Shown piece after piece: positions 8,514 to 18,242 of a stretch of 64,000 bases of DNA (position 1 is the first letter of the stretch; each line of letters opens with the position of its first letter). Source of the DNA: Ramlibacter sp. (GTDB lineage: Bacteria > Pseudomonadota > Gammaproteobacteria > Burkholderiales > Burkholderiaceae_C); the NCBI GenBank assembly GCA_019635415.1, contig JAHBZN010000002.1, positions 248,001 to 312,000 of the forward strand. The letters run 5' to 3'. The notes below the pieces were generated by a model, which was not told where the DNA came from, ran no database searches, and was given only the letters and a program-made list of their open reading frames with translations. The translations under genes and the position numbers were made by a program.

Positions 8514-9881
8514 TTAATTGCCGATTTCAAGGCGTACATCACGCATCGGAATACCAATCAATCCACCTGCAACACTTGAAGTCTGGGAAACGATCGTGAT
8601 GGCTTCATGGATCCAGTGATGCTGGATAAAGTCTTGCTGACTACCGGAAGCGGCAGACAGGGTGATGTGATAAGTGCCAACTGCCAGGCGGGGCAAATCA
8701 AATACGAACACTGCGACGACTTCTTGGCCAGCAAGTACCGGTTGGTCGTGATTCGAGCACAAGCAGGTGTTGTCGCCGATAAGGTATTGGCCCAGTCGGT
8801 CTTTGATAAAAAACCCCACGATAACATTGGGCATTGATTTGACGCACCTGATTTTCACGACCAGCGAAACCTCTTCTCCACCCACGAACTGAACAAGAGG
8901 TTCGGCCGAAGCATTCTTCAGGAAGGCTGTATGAATTTCACATACACCCGTAAAGTGTCCTACTGACTGTGGGTCGAAACTGTAGATGTGTAAATCATTC
9001 CTGTTTGTCGGCTGGAGGAATAGTGCCTCCCGGGAATCCACATTTCTCGTGGGTCTCGGATTCAGGAGCGCTGATTTCGGGGAGCTAGAGGGTGAGGTTT
9101 TCACTCCGGGCGCGTCAGCGAACTGGGACTCCAAGTATCTATCGCAAACTTCGCTGGGAGTTCCAGCGAAAACGATGCGCCCCTCATCGAGCCACGCGGC
9201 ATGTGTGCACAGATTTCTGACAGCTCCTATGTCGTGACTGACGAAAATTACTGTTCCTGAAGCCATGAATTCCCGCAAAAAGCGCATGCATTTCTGAGTA
9301 AAAAATGCATCCCCAACAGACAAGGCTTCATCAATAACCAAGATATCAGCATTAACGTGCGCAATTACCGCGAAAGCCAGCCGAACAAGCATGCCACTTG
9401 AGTAAGTCTTGACCGGCTGATCTATGAAATCGCCAATGTCGGCGAAGGCCTCAATACTTTTGAATTTGGCTGCTGTTTCATTGGAGGTCTGCCCTAGGAC
9501 GCCAGCGTTCAGGAAGACGTTTTCGCGGCCGGTAAATTCAGGGTTGAATCCCGATCCAAGCTCAAGCAAGGCCGCAACCCGTCCCGTGATTGAAACTTCA
9601 CCATCAGTGGGCAGCAAGGTGCCGCATAGCATCTGCAGCAGGGTGGACTTTCCTGCTCCATTTCTACCAATAATGCCGAATGTCTGGCCCTGACGGACCT
9701 CAAGTGATACGTCTCGCAGTGCCCAGAAGTCTCTATGGTATCTGCGTGGTGGCAAACCTAACGTCTTTCTGAGGCGGGGTAGAATAAACTCTCTCAGTCT
9801 GTCTGAGGGTTTGTCATACAGTGGATGGCACTTGCTTAGCTTCTCCAGCTGAACCGCCAAAGGGCGAGAGTCAAACGACAT
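8514..9881 (-). CDS. wzt: Polysaccharide ABC exporter ATPase (Wzt)
   Basis: 455 residues. It is the ATP-binding subunit of an ABC-2 exporter that moves a lipid-linked O-antigen or capsule-like glycan across the inner membrane. Walker A GRNGAGKST is at 72-80, the family's variant signature YSSGM replaces LSGGQ, and Walker B ILVIDEALSVGD is followed by the switch His in FVSHD. The region after about residue 270 is an extra beta-sandwich-type domain like Wzt-C, which in characterised systems recognises the glycan's non-reducing end. That suggests a terminally modified glycan, in keeping with the methyltransferase encoded next. Its start overlaps the 3' end of wzm by 11 bases, so the two are translationally coupled. 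Confidence 0.9.
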   Translation of the reverse strand: MSFDSRPLAVQLEKLSKCHPLYDKPSDRLREFILPRLRKTLGLPPRRYHRDFWALRDVSLEVRQGQTFGIIGRNGAGKSTLLQMLCGTLLPTDGEVSITGRVAALLELGSGFNPEFTGRENVFLNAGVLGQTSNETAAKFKSIEAFADIGDFIDQPVKTYSSGMLVRLAFAVIAHVNADILVIDEALSVGDAFFTQKCMRFLREFMASGTVIFVSHDIGAVRNLCTHAAWLDEGRIVFAGTPSEVCDRYLESQFADAPGVKTSPSSSPKSALLNPRPTRNVDSREALFLQPTNRNDLHIYSFDPQSVGHFTGVCEIHTAFLKNASAEPLVQFVGGEEVSLVVKIRCVKSMPNVIVGFFIKDRLGQYLIGDNTCLCSNHDQPVLAGQEVVAVFVFDLPRLAVGTYHITLSAASGSQQDFIQHHWIHEAITIVSQTSSVAGGLIGIPMRDVRLEIGN

Positions 9882-10704
9882 CAGCGAAGCCCTGTCGAGT
9901 CTTCTGGAACCAGATGAATCCTAAAATGGAAAAGCCGGTTGAAACAAGTGTCCATACGATAAGGCCCGTGAGGTCGGGCAATCTGCCGGCAATAAGAACT
10001 GCGCGGGATTGCTCGATGATCCAGGCTAGTGGATTCAATGCAAGCCATGGCTGAAGTGACACAGGAAGTGCACTGATCGGATAAAACACCGGGGAGGCAA
10101 ACAGCAGGATGGTGGTGAGCATCGCCACCATCTGTGAAGTATCTCGGACAAAGACACCGACTGAGCCAAAAAGCCAGGCAATACCACACGCAAACAGGAC
10201 GAGGGGCGTCCATACAAATGGCAAGAGCACCAACGTCCAGTGAACGCTTTGATTGGCTAAAGCCAGAATGAACACCAGAACCGCTAGACTGATGCTGGCA
10301 TGAATCAACGCGGAGCCAACAGCAACCAGCGGAAGAATCTGCAGGGGAAAGACCACCTTTTTGACGAAATTAGGTTGAGCGATGATCACCCCTGGTGCCC
10401 GCTGCAACACTTCGCCTATCACGCCATGGACAATCATCCCAACAAACAGCATCTGGGTGAAATGGGTGCGCGGCTCCCCTGAACCTAGGGAACCCCAGCG
10501 CGCTTTAAACACGATCGCAAATACGAAGGTGTAGAGGCCGAGCAGAATAAGAGGATGGACGATAGCCCAAGACAGCCCCAGTAGGGAGCCGCGGTATCTG
10601 CCTTGAACGTCTCGCCGGATAAGTGACCCCAAAAGTTGCCTTTGCTGCCAAGTACCGAGCAGCATCTCTTTTGGGGAAGTCGATGGACGCGCGTGAGGAT
10701 TCAA
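9871..10704 (-). CDS. wzm: Polysaccharide ABC exporter permease (Wzm)
   Basis: 277 residues with about six transmembrane segments and the ABC-2 permease layout (LGSLIRRDVQGRYRGS before the first helix, LNPLAWIIEQSR near the end). It forms the channel for Wzt in the inner membrane. It lies downstream of rmlC after a 94-base gap that holds no gene. The start given gives the usual length for the family and a cytoplasmic N-terminal arm. It overlaps wzt at its 3' end. Confidence 0.9.
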   Translation of the reverse strand: MNPHARPSTSPKEMLLGTWQQRQLLGSLIRRDVQGRYRGSLLGLSWAIVHPLILLGLYTFVFAIVFKARWGSLGSGEPRTHFTQMLFVGMIVHGVIGEVLQRAPGVIIAQPNFVKKVVFPLQILPLVAVGSALIHASISLAVLVFILALANQSVHWTLVLLPFVWTPLVLFACGIAWLFGSVGVFVRDTSQMVAMLTTILLFASPVFYPISALPVSLQPWLALNPLAWIIEQSRAVLIAGRLPDLTGLIVWTLVSTGFSILGFIWFQKTRQGFADVV

Positions 10705-10798
10705 GTAGAGGTCGAGGGGAAGTAGGCTGGGACTCTTAGGGATTGAATTGGCCCCCTTCGCGAAATTCTAGTCGATGGGGATTGCCGAGGGTTTGGAA

Positions 10799-11353
10799 TC
10801 AGGGGAATCTCGGGGCCTCTTCCCATGGGACAGCTCGAGCATCCTTGTCTGACAACGCGAGCGCGGAATGAATCTGTCTCAAGGGCCAGTCGATGCCTAT
10901 GGCGGGATCGTTCCAGCGAAAACTTCGCTCGTATTCAGGGGCGTAATATGAAGTGGTCTTATACAGAAAGTCTGCGGAATCGGAGAGAACCAGAAATCCG
11001 TGAGCAAAGCCCGGGGGGACCCAAAGTTGGCGCATATTTTGGGAGTCGAGTTCTACGCCCACCCAATGACCAAGTCGAGGCGAAGATTGTCGCATGTCGA
11101 CAGCCACATCAAAAACCCTACCGCTTGTTACACGAACCAGCTTTCCTTGAGGGTCGGTAATCTGGTAGTGCATCCCCCGCAGGACTCCCTGGGATGATCG
11201 CGAATGATTGTCCTGAACAAAAGGGGAGGTCACGCCTGTTGCTTCCGCGAATGTTCGGCTATTCCAGCTTTCAAGGAAAAAACCTCTTGAGTCACCAAAG
11301 ACCTTGGGCTCAATGAGTAGAACCTCGGGTAAGCGTGTGGGCGTCACGATCAT
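10799..11353 (-). CDS. rmlC: dTDP-4-dehydrorhamnose 3,5-epimerase
   Basis: 184 residues, the usual size. It performs the double epimerisation of dTDP-4-keto-6-deoxy-D-glucose in dTDP-L-rhamnose synthesis. The cupin core is visible, with catalytic His62 in LRGMHYQ and the active-site Tyr131 in FLYKTTSYY. The start codon shares one base with the rmlA stop (TGATG), so the two are coupled. It is third in the rhamnose pathway but last in the rmlBDAC gene order. Confidence 0.96.
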   Translation of the reverse strand: MIVTPTRLPEVLLIEPKVFGDSRGFFLESWNSRTFAEATGVTSPFVQDNHSRSSQGVLRGMHYQITDPQGKLVRVTSGRVFDVAVDMRQSSPRLGHWVGVELDSQNMRQLWVPPGFAHGFLVLSDSADFLYKTTSYYAPEYERSFRWNDPAIGIDWPLRQIHSALALSDKDARAVPWEEAPRFP

Positions 11354-12246
11354 CAGACTGCCCCCGTGCCGAGCGATGCTAGGTAAGCCCCGTAGGTGCT
11401 TTTTAGCAGGGGTTCGGCCAAGGCGCGGAGTGCTGGAGTGTCAATCCACCCATTTCTCCATGCAATTTCCTCCGGGCACGCCACCTTGAGCCCTTGTCTC
11501 TGTTCCAGCGTGTGAATGAATTGACTTGCTTCCAACAGGCTTTCGTGAGTGCCGGTATCTAGCCAAGCAAAGCCGCGCCCCATGGTCTTTACATTGAGCT
11601 TCTCCATCTCAAGATAGCGCTGATTGATGCTGGTTATCTCCAGTTCGCCTCGGTTGGAGGGCTTGACGGCTGCAGCAATGCTACAGACTTGGGCGTCGTA
11701 AAAATACAGGCCTGTGACAGCAAAGTTGCTCTTTGGCTGTGTCGGCTTCTCTTCGATTGATAGCGCCTTGCCCTTGGAGTCAAAAGACACAACGCCGTAG
11801 CGTTCCGGGTCTTTGACATGGTAGGCAAAGACGGTCGATCCTTCGGAGGCGTCGTCAGCTTCGCGCAGCAGCCGAACGAGATCGTGCCCGTAAAAGATGT
11901 TGTCCCCGAGAACAAGTGCACTGGGCGAACCGTCGATGAATTCGCGGCCGATGATGAAGGCTTGCGCAAGGCCTTCCGGGCGCGGTTGAACCGCGTACTC
12001 GATGTGCATGCCCCATGCACTGCCATCTCCCAGCAGTTGTTCGAACCGCGGTGTGTCCTGGGGCGTGCTGATCACCAGAACTTCTCTGATGCCGGCCAGC
12101 ATCAGGGTGGCCAGAGGGTAGTACACCATGGGCTTGTCATAGACCGGCAACAACTGCTTGGAAAGCGCAAGTGTGGCCGGGTGCAGCCGAGTTCCGGCGC
12201 CCCCGGCCAGGATGAGACCTTTTCGTTTTGTCATTGGGGTGGACAT
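11353..12246 (-). CDS. rmlA: Glucose-1-phosphate thymidylyltransferase
   Basis: 297 residues. It makes dTDP-glucose from glucose-1-phosphate and dTTP, the first step to dTDP-L-rhamnose. The nucleotide-binding signature [13 protein letters not shown] lies at about 11-23, with [11 protein letters not shown] just after. The frame is open further upstream, but the ATG at 12246 has an AGGAA Shine-Dalgarno and begins the conserved region, so the extra 30 residues are not counted. It starts 17 bases after rmlD ends. Confidence 0.96.
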   Translation of the reverse strand: MSTPMTKRKGLILAGGAGTRLHPATLALSKQLLPVYDKPMVYYPLATLMLAGIREVLVISTPQDTPRFEQLLGDGSAWGMHIEYAVQPRPEGLAQAFIIGREFIDGSPSALVLGDNIFYGHDLVRLLREADDASEGSTVFAYHVKDPERYGVVSFDSKGKALSIEEKPTQPKSNFAVTGLYFYDAQVCSIAAAVKPSNRGELEITSINQRYLEMEKLNVKTMGRGFAWLDTGTHESLLEASQFIHTLEQRQGLKVACPEEIAWRNGWIDTPALRALAEPLLKSTYGAYLASLGTGAV

Positions 12247-12263
12247 CTCGAGATTCCTGCGGA

Positions 12264-13181
12264 CTAGTTGACTCTGGACTGGGCAGCAAGCTCCCCGACG
12301 ACCGCGCGCACACCGAGCGTCCAGTCCGGGAGGCAAACGTCGAATCTGCGGCGAAGCGATTCCGTGTCAAGCCGGGAATTGGACGGGCGGGGCGCCGCGA
12401 CAGGATAGTCCTGCGCGGGGATGGGATGCACGTTCTCTTCCCGAGTTCTCAGGGACAAGCCCCGAGCAATGGCCTCGCGTACGACGAGCTGGGCGTAGTC
12501 GTGCCAGTTGGTGACCCCGCCAGCAGCCAGGTGGTAGACGCCCGCCAGTTGGTGGCCCGGCTCCTGGATGTCCAGCCTTCGTAGCACATGGGCTGTGACA
12601 TCGGCGATGAGGGCCGCACGCGTGGGGGCGCCCCACTGATCGGCCACCACGTCGAGACTGTCTCTTTGCATGGCCGCGCGAAGAATGGATTTAAGAAAGT
12701 TGTGCCCCCAGGTGTCAAAGACCCAGCTGGTTCTCAGAATCACGTGGCGGGGGCAATGCGACCGGATGGCCTTCTCGCCCGCGAGCTTGCTCTTTCCATA
12801 CACGCCAAGGGGGTTGGGAGCATCATTTTCGGTCCACGGCAGATCTCCGGACCCGTCAAAAACGTAGTCCGTTGAGTAATGGATCAACCAGGCACCAATC
12901 CGGGTGGCTTCCCGGGCAAGGACTTCGCAAGCCGTCGCGTTGATCGCGTAGGCGGCATCTTGGTCCTGTTCAGCACGATCGACGGCGGTATAGGCTGCTG
13001 CGTTGACGATGACGTCGGGACGCAACACGTCCACGGTCTTTGCGAGACCGTCTGCATCGCCCAAGTCACCAGACAACGGCTTGCTGTGGCGCTCCAGTGC
13101 CGTGACGGTTCCCAGGACGCCCAAACTGCGCTGCAGCTGCCATCCAACCTGCCCGTTACTGCCCAGCAAGAGAATATTCAT
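12264..13181 (-). CDS. rmlD: dTDP-4-dehydrorhamnose reductase
   Basis: 305 residues. This NAD(P)H-dependent reductase makes dTDP-L-rhamnose, the last step of the pathway. The Rossmann motif GSNGQVG is at 7-13 and the catalytic Y128xxxK132 lies in YGKSK. The ATG at 13181 overlaps the rmlB stop by four bases (ATGA) and opens directly into the Rossmann strand. The longer open frame upstream lies in rmlB and is rejected. Confidence 0.96.
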   Translation of the reverse strand: MNILLLGSNGQVGWQLQRSLGVLGTVTALERHSKPLSGDLGDADGLAKTVDVLRPDVIVNAAAYTAVDRAEQDQDAAYAINATACEVLAREATRIGAWLIHYSTDYVFDGSGDLPWTENDAPNPLGVYGKSKLAGEKAIRSHCPRHVILRTSWVFDTWGHNFLKSILRAAMQRDSLDVVADQWGAPTRAALIADVTAHVLRRLDIQEPGHQLAGVYHLAAGGVTNWHDYAQLVVREAIARGLSLRTREENVHPIPAQDYPVAAPRPSNSRLDTESLRRRFDVCLPDWTLGVRAVVGELAAQSRVN

Positions 13182-14251
13182 GAGTCCTGGACGCGTGTCG
13201 CATATTGCTGGTCGATCCAGTCGCGATAGCTGCCGCTGGTTACCGATTCGACCCAGGCCTTGTTCTCGAGGTACCACTGAACAGTTTGACGTATGCCGTC
13301 GTCAAACTGAATTGATGGCAGCCATCCCAGTTCCGTGGCAATCTTGCTGTCGTCAATCGCATAGCGTCGGTCATGGCCCAACCGGTCACCGACGTGGGTA
13401 ATCAGGACAGAGTACGACTGGCCATCGGATCTTGGTTGAAGGTCATCCAGCGTTGCGCAAATGGCATGGACGACTGCAAGATTCCGGCGTTCAGAACGCC
13501 CGCCGACGTTGTAGGTGTCGCCCGGTCGTCCTTGTGCCAGCACAGCTCGCAGCGCCGCGCAGTGGTCATCGACATGCAACCAGTCTCGAATCTGCTGACC
13601 GTCGCCGTACACGGGGAGCGGGTTGCCCTGGAGCGCGTTGTGAATCATCAGCGGAATCAGCTTCTCGGGGAACTGACGCGGCCCGTAGTTGTTGGAGCAG
13701 TTGGTCGTCAGCGTCGGGAGACCATAGGTGTGGTGGTAGGCCCGCACAAAGTGGTCTGAAGCGGCCTTTGATGCGGAATACGGACTGTTGGGCTCGTAGC
13801 GATGGGCTTCGGTGAAAGCCGGTGCATCAAGGGTCAGTGAACCGAACACTTCGTCGGTGGAAACGTGCAGAAACCGGAAGTCGCTGGCCTCTCCGGGGGA
13901 CATCGATTGCCAGTACGCCAGAGCTGCGCCCAGAAGCGAGAGCGTTCCGACGACATTGGTCTGCGCGAAAGCCATGGGTCCCGAGATGGACCGGTCGACG
14001 TGACTTTCGGCGGCGAAGTTCAGGATGGCTCTCGGCTTGTAGGTAGCCAGGAGGTCGTGGAGCAAGGTGGGGTTCCCGATATCACCGCGAACAAATCGAT
14101 ACCGCGGGTCGGTCTCAACGGCTTTGAGATTGCCTGGGTGTCCGGCGTAGGTCAGGAGATCAAGATTCAGGACTTTTTCATCGGAGGAAGCGAGCCACTG
14201 AAGCAGGAATGCCGACCCGATAAAGCCGCAACCTCCGGTAACCAAAATCAT
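13178..14251 (-). CDS. rmlB: dTDP-glucose 4,6-dehydratase
   Basis: 357 residues. It converts dTDP-glucose to the 4-keto-6-deoxy sugar. The extended SDR motif TGGCGFIG is at 5-12. The dehydratase triad region STDEVFG is at 131-137 and Y158xxxK162 lies in YSASK. Length and motifs match RmlB throughout. It is the first rml gene, 68 bases after the upstream glycosyltransferase, and its stop overlaps the rmlD start. Confidence 0.97.
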   Translation of the reverse strand: MILVTGGCGFIGSAFLLQWLASSDEKVLNLDLLTYAGHPGNLKAVETDPRYRFVRGDIGNPTLLHDLLATYKPRAILNFAAESHVDRSISGPMAFAQTNVVGTLSLLGAALAYWQSMSPGEASDFRFLHVSTDEVFGSLTLDAPAFTEAHRYEPNSPYSASKAASDHFVRAYHHTYGLPTLTTNCSNNYGPRQFPEKLIPLMIHNALQGNPLPVYGDGQQIRDWLHVDDHCAALRAVLAQGRPGDTYNVGGRSERRNLAVVHAICATLDDLQPRSDGQSYSVLITHVGDRLGHDRRYAIDDSKIATELGWLPSIQFDDGIRQTVQWYLENKAWVESVTSGSYRDWIDQQYATRVQDS

Positions 14252-14319
14252 CTTGCTATGCCTTGCCGCACAAAATGGGGCATTTTATCCAATGGAAATT
14301 CGCCGTACAGAATCTTGGC

Positions 14320-15303
14320 CTACACCAGATCGCAGAGGAGCGCCAGCTTATACGCTGTATCGGAAATCCGATCTGTGCGACGCACGCCGCTGACTCGGAT
14401 ACTCGTGAGTCTGGCCCAGGGAGGGCCTTGGCGTGCTGCCGCAAAGGTGCGCAATACTTCAAGGTTCTCGGGCGTCAACACGGACTCCGCAGCGGCAAGT
14501 GCTGCCACGTTCAGATCGGTCCACCGACGAAGTGTGCCATCCTTGAGCTGCCGGAGTCGGCGCCAGTGAGCGCGCAAGCTCCGGTTTTCACCCATCGAAT
14601 TCCCAGCGTGTTGACGATAGAGAACGTGGATTTCCTGGTCGTAGACTATCGAGCCGCCGACCCCGGAGACCAAGAGCGTGGCAAGCCAGTCATGCGCGGA
14701 CACATTCTCCGGCGCAAAATCCTGCAGCAGCTTCCGCGTGGCCATGTTCATGAGCATCGTATTTCCGCTGCAGAGATTTTGCGCGAGGGCATTCGGGAAT
14801 TGGTATGAAACGGGGATCTTGCGGGACTCTCCCATGGGGGATCCGTCCGCATCGATGTAGGCGGTTCGAGCACAAAAGAGCGCTGGCGTTGCATCCTCAA
14901 GCGGCGTCAGTTTTCTGATGGCCGCCTCGAGATGATGTTCTAGCCAGATGTCGTCCTGGTCGCAAAATGCGATGTAGCGCGCCTTGATCTCCGGGTGCCG
15001 AAGCAGGGATATGTAATTGAGTGCGAAGCCCTTGCGAGGGCCCTCCAGCAGGTGAATTTGACGGTCGGGATGGGCTATTGCGAAGTGTCGAAGAATCTCG
15101 GGGGTTCTATCGGATGAACCATCGTCAGACACCCAAAGCGTCCAGTCCTTGTGAGACTGCTTGGCAATAGAGGTCAATTGGGCCTCGAGGTGCCGCTCAC
15201 CATTGAATGTGCCAAGCAAAATGGCGACGTTGTTACGTTCTGATTCGTTGGGGCGGCTTGCCTGCAGGACGGTCCCTACAATACCGGCTTCGTTGCCTAT
15301 CAT
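14320..15303 (-). CDS. GT2 family glycosyltransferase (rhamnosyltransferase-like)
   Basis: 327 residues from the ATG at 15303. The ATG is preceded by an AGGA box six bases away, while a TTG two codons upstream is less likely. The GT-A fold is clear: VAILLGTFNGERHLEAQL, the VSDDGSSD nucleotide-sugar motif and the CDQDD DxD-type metal motif. These resemble rhamnosyl- and galactofuranosyl-type GT2 enzymes that act on lipid-linked glycans. It is the first gene of the minus-strand polysaccharide operon, directly ahead of rmlB. A rhamnosyl donor is therefore plausible but not proven. Confidence 0.88.
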   Translation of the reverse strand: MIGNEAGIVGTVLQASRPNESERNNVAILLGTFNGERHLEAQLTSIAKQSHKDWTLWVSDDGSSDRTPEILRHFAIAHPDRQIHLLEGPRKGFALNYISLLRHPEIKARYIAFCDQDDIWLEHHLEAAIRKLTPLEDATPALFCARTAYIDADGSPMGESRKIPVSYQFPNALAQNLCSGNTMLMNMATRKLLQDFAPENVSAHDWLATLLVSGVGGSIVYDQEIHVLYRQHAGNSMGENRSLRAHWRRLRQLKDGTLRRWTDLNVAALAAAESVLTPENLEVLRTFAAARQGPPWARLTSIRVSGVRRTDRISDTAYKLALLCDLV

Positions 15304-15314
15304 CAACAATCCTC

Positions 15315-16418
15315 ATGCTCAGTTTGGCCTTTGTAGGCTTTGCCGTTAGCGCGCTGTTGTGCCTGATGCTGATTCGTCATGCTCGGCGTCATGCGCGACG
15401 CTATGCCGAAGGTCTGCCGCAACGATTCCATCTCGGAAATATTCCTCGTATCGGTGGGCTTGCAATTTATGCCGGTATTGTCGCAGGGACTTTTGCCGCC
15501 CCCATGCTGCGTTGGGCCGGCTTGAGCACCAATGTTCCGATTGGTTTTCCGGACTGGATACTGTGGTCCATGGTTTTGCTCCCGATTGTCGCTGCCGGTG
15601 TATATGAGGACGTCAGTGCCAGGTTATCAGCGCGTTGGCGTCTTGCTATCACGATTTGTTCTGCGGCCTTTGCATGTTGGTGCCTGGATCTGTACGTGCC
15701 TCGTCTTGGCATAGGCTGGATTGATCCCTTGTGGTCGGCAGCGCCGATCCTGGGCTTGGGGCTGGCATTGGTCGGAGTGGCAGGGCTGCCGCATGCGCTG
15801 AATATCATCGACGGATTCAACGGATTGGCCGGGACGGTGGCAACCTTGATTTGTCTGGCTTTGGCGCACGTATCGCTGCAGGTCGGCGATCGTCAGATTG
15901 CGGCGTTCATGATGATCACAGTGGGGGCGACGGCTGGATTTCTCTACTGGAACTACCCGAGGGGTCTTCTGTTCGCCGGTGACGGCGGTGCCTATCTCTG
16001 GGGCGGTTCCATTGCACTTGCCGCTGTACTGCTGGTGCAACGGCACGGGGAAGTGTCGCCTTGGTTTCCGATGCTACTGAGCATTTACCCAACGTGGGAA
16101 GTTGTATTTTCGACCTATCGCAAGGTGACTCGGGGGGTGTCTCCCACGGTGCCCGACTCGATTCACTTCCACATGCTCATCTATCGAAGAGTGGTCCGGG
16201 GTGTTTTCAGCGACGACGAAACGCGCCGGATGCTCGTTCGCAACAACCGCACCTCGCCGTATTTGTGGGGTTTCACGATGCTGACAGTTGTTCCTGCGGT
16301 GCTTTTCTGGAACAACACCCCCGTCCTCATCGCCTTCACGGCCCTTTTTGTCATTTCCTACCTCTGGGCGTATTTCAGCATCGTCCGGTTCAAGGTCCCG
16401 CCCTGGTTGCGCCGCTAG
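15315..16418 (+). CDS. Undecaprenyl-phosphate sugar-1-phosphate transferase (WecA/MraY family, GT4)
   Basis: 367 residues with about ten membrane helices. It would transfer a sugar-1-phosphate onto undecaprenyl phosphate, starting glycan synthesis on the inner membrane. Family motifs are visible: PRIGGLAIY near the N-terminus, NIIDGFNGLAG (the Asp-rich catalytic loop), FAGDGGAYLWG and the C-terminal HFHMLIYRR loop. The frame is open upstream to 15207, but the ATG at 15315 starts the first hydrophobic helix. No strong Shine-Dalgarno is seen. It diverges from the GT2 gene with only 11 bases between start codons, so each promoter must lie inside the other gene. Confidence 0.88.
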   Translation: MLSLAFVGFAVSALLCLMLIRHARRHARRYAEGLPQRFHLGNIPRIGGLAIYAGIVAGTFAAPMLRWAGLSTNVPIGFPDWILWSMVLLPIVAAGVYEDVSARLSARWRLAITICSAAFACWCLDLYVPRLGIGWIDPLWSAAPILGLGLALVGVAGLPHALNIIDGFNGLAGTVATLICLALAHVSLQVGDRQIAAFMMITVGATAGFLYWNYPRGLLFAGDGGAYLWGGSIALAAVLLVQRHGEVSPWFPMLLSIYPTWEVVFSTYRKVTRGVSPTVPDSIHFHMLIYRRVVRGVFSDDETRRMLVRNNRTSPYLWGFTMLTVVPAVLFWNNTPVLIAFTALFVISYLWAYFSIVRFKVPPWLRR

Positions 16419-16469
16419 CGGCGGTATGCGGCACAATTTGGCCTCTGCTGAAACAAATGAGCCCGTGCC

Positions 16470-17360
16470 ATGACTGACGTGAACCACATTGCTCCGCGCG
16501 ACAAGGCGGAAATTCTTGCCCAGGCACTGCCGTACATTCGCAAGTTTCATGGCAAGACCATGGTCATCAAGTACGGTGGCAACGCCATGACCGACCCCGC
16601 ATTGCAGGCCGATTTTGCAGAGGACGTGGTGCTGCTCAAGCTGGTGGGCATGAACCCCGTGGTGGTGCATGGCGGAGGGCCGCAGATCGAGACCGCGCTC
16701 AACCGATTGGGCAAGAAGGGTGAATTCATCCAGGGCATGCGCGTCACAGACGCCGAGACCATGGAGGTGGTCGAATGGGTGCTGGCCGGCGAAGTGCAGC
16801 AGGACATCGTTGGCCTCATCAACCAGGCCGGGGGCAAGGCTGTGGGCCTGACCGGACGGGACGGCGGTCTGATCCGGGCCCAGAAACTCAAGCTGGTGGA
16901 CAACACCGACCCGGCCAAGCAGCATGACGTGGGACAGGTCGGGGACATCGTGGCGATCGACCCCAGCGTGGTGCGGGCCCTGCAGGACGACCAGTTCATC
17001 CCGGTCATCAGCCCCATCGGGTTTGGCGAAGACAATGAGAGCTACAACATCAACGCCGACGTGGTGGCCGGCAAGCTGGCCACCGTGCTGAAGGCTGAAA
17101 AGCTGGTGTTGCTGACCAACACCCCGGGCGTTCTCGACAAAAGCGGGAAGCTGTTGACGGATCTGACAGCGCGCGAAATCGACGAACTGTTTGCCGATGG
17201 CACGCTGTCGGGCGGCATGCTGCCCAAGATCAGTGGAGCACTGGACGCCGCGAAGAGCGGTGTGAACTCCGTGCACATCATCGACGGGCGTGTGCCTCAT
17301 GCGATGTTGCTTGAAATCCTGACCGAACAGGCCTACGGCACGATGATTCGGTCGCACTGA
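16470..17360 (+). CDS. argB: Acetylglutamate kinase
   Basis: 296 residues. It phosphorylates N-acetyl-L-glutamate, the second step of arginine synthesis. The amino-acid-kinase fold is clear: KYGGNAM (phosphate binding), [10 protein letters not shown] (substrate loop), the [10 protein letters not shown] motif and [10 protein letters not shown]. Length fits bacterial ArgB. It follows the WecA-like gene by 51 bases. It is a housekeeping gene unrelated to the polysaccharide operon. Confidence 0.97.
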   Translation: MTDVNHIAPRDKAEILAQALPYIRKFHGKTMVIKYGGNAMTDPALQADFAEDVVLLKLVGMNPVVVHGGGPQIETALNRLGKKGEFIQGMRVTDAETMEVVEWVLAGEVQQDIVGLINQAGGKAVGLTGRDGGLIRAQKLKLVDNTDPAKQHDVGQVGDIVAIDPSVVRALQDDQFIPVISPIGFGEDNESYNINADVVAGKLATVLKAEKLVLLTNTPGVLDKSGKLLTDLTAREIDELFADGTLSGGMLPKISGALDAAKSGVNSVHIIDGRVPHAMLLEILTEQAYGTMIRSH

Positions 17361-17384
17361 GCCAAAAGCTGGGACTGTGAGACA

Positions 17385-17400
17385 GGGAGCCGCAGCTCCC
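17385..17400 (+). terminator. Candidate hairpin after argB
   Basis: GGGAGC, loop CGCA, GCTCCC: a perfect 6-bp GC stem 24 bases after the argB stop. There is no T tract, so termination is uncertain. Confidence 0.3.
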
Positions 17401-17537
17401 ACGGACGCAAGGGTCAGGGGGCTGCTGGCTATGGGAGAATGGTTTCCGCGTTGCGTGGCACAGGCGGCGTTTCCGGCACACCAGCCCTATCCGCGGGTGT
17501 CACGTCCATAGGCTTCTAACGCTTTGAAAGAATCAGC

Positions 17538-18242
17538 ATGCGCCTGCTGCTCGTTGAAGATGACGTGATGGTCGCCAGCGGCATCAAGCTGGGGCTGACC
17601 GATGCCGGCTATGCCGTCGACTGGGTGGGCAGCGGCGAGCGCGCTGAAGAGGTGTTGAACGCCGAAGTGTTCGACGCCGCGATCATCGACATCGGCTTGC
17701 CCAACATGGATGGTCTGGAGCTGACCCGGCGTCTGCGCCGGCCGGACGTTGCAAGCCACGCCATGCCGGTGCTGATCCTGACGGCGCGGGACGCCTTGCA
17801 TGACCGCGTCCAGGGCCTGGACCTCGGGGCTGACGACTACATGATCAAGCCCTTTGAACTTCCTGAGCTGCTGGCGCGCCTGAGGGCGCTGCTGCGCCGT
17901 TCACAGGCGGCCACCTCCGCCGTGCTGAGTTTCGGGCCGATCGAGCTGGACACGGCCAACCGCCGCGCCGCCGCCACCCGCAACGGTCAGGCTCAGCCCA
18001 TCGAGCTGGGTCCGCGCGAGTGGACGGTCATGGAGTACCTGCTGATCAACGCCCCCAAGCCGGCGAGCAAGGAAAAGCTGTTGCAGGCGCTGACGGGCTG
18101 GGACAAGGAAATCACGCCCAATGCCGTGGAGGTCTACATCTCCCGGCTGCGCGGCAAGCTCGAGCCCCACGGCGTTGCCTTGCGCTCCATTCGCGGGTTC
18201 GGCTACCGGCTCGAACTGCAAGAGCCCGGCCTTCAGCCATGA
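17538..18242 (+). CDS. OmpR/PhoB-family response regulator (QseB/TctD-like)
   Basis: 234 residues. The receiver domain (1-115) has the acidic pair EDD at 7-9, the phospho-acceptor Asp51 (IIDIGLP), a Thr in LTARD and Lys103 (IKPFE). A winged-helix DNA-binding domain covers about 130-228, with the recognition region NAVEVYISRLRGKL and the end RSIRGFGYRLE. The next gene, a sensor kinase, starts with a four-base ATGA overlap, so the pair is co-translated. QseB/TctD similarity is suggestive only, and the signal is unknown. Confidence 0.92.
   Translation: MRLLLVEDDVMVASGIKLGLTDAGYAVDWVGSGERAEEVLNAEVFDAAIIDIGLPNMDGLELTRRLRRPDVASHAMPVLILTARDALHDRVQGLDLGADDYMIKPFELPELLARLRALLRRSQAATSAVLSFGPIELDTANRRAAATRNGQAQPIELGPREWTVMEYLLINAPKPASKEKLLQALTGWDKEITPNAVEVYISRLRGKLEPHGVALRSIRGFGYRLELQEPGLQP

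Noticed and set aside
14272..14286. AAAATG-GGG-CATTTT hairpin ahead of rmlB
   Set aside because: Only six base pairs, A/T-rich, with no T tract, inside what appears to be one operon. Not called a terminator.
16074..17402. A 442-residue open frame on the minus strand
   Set aside because: Antisense to the WecA-like and argB genes. Shadow of high-GC codons.
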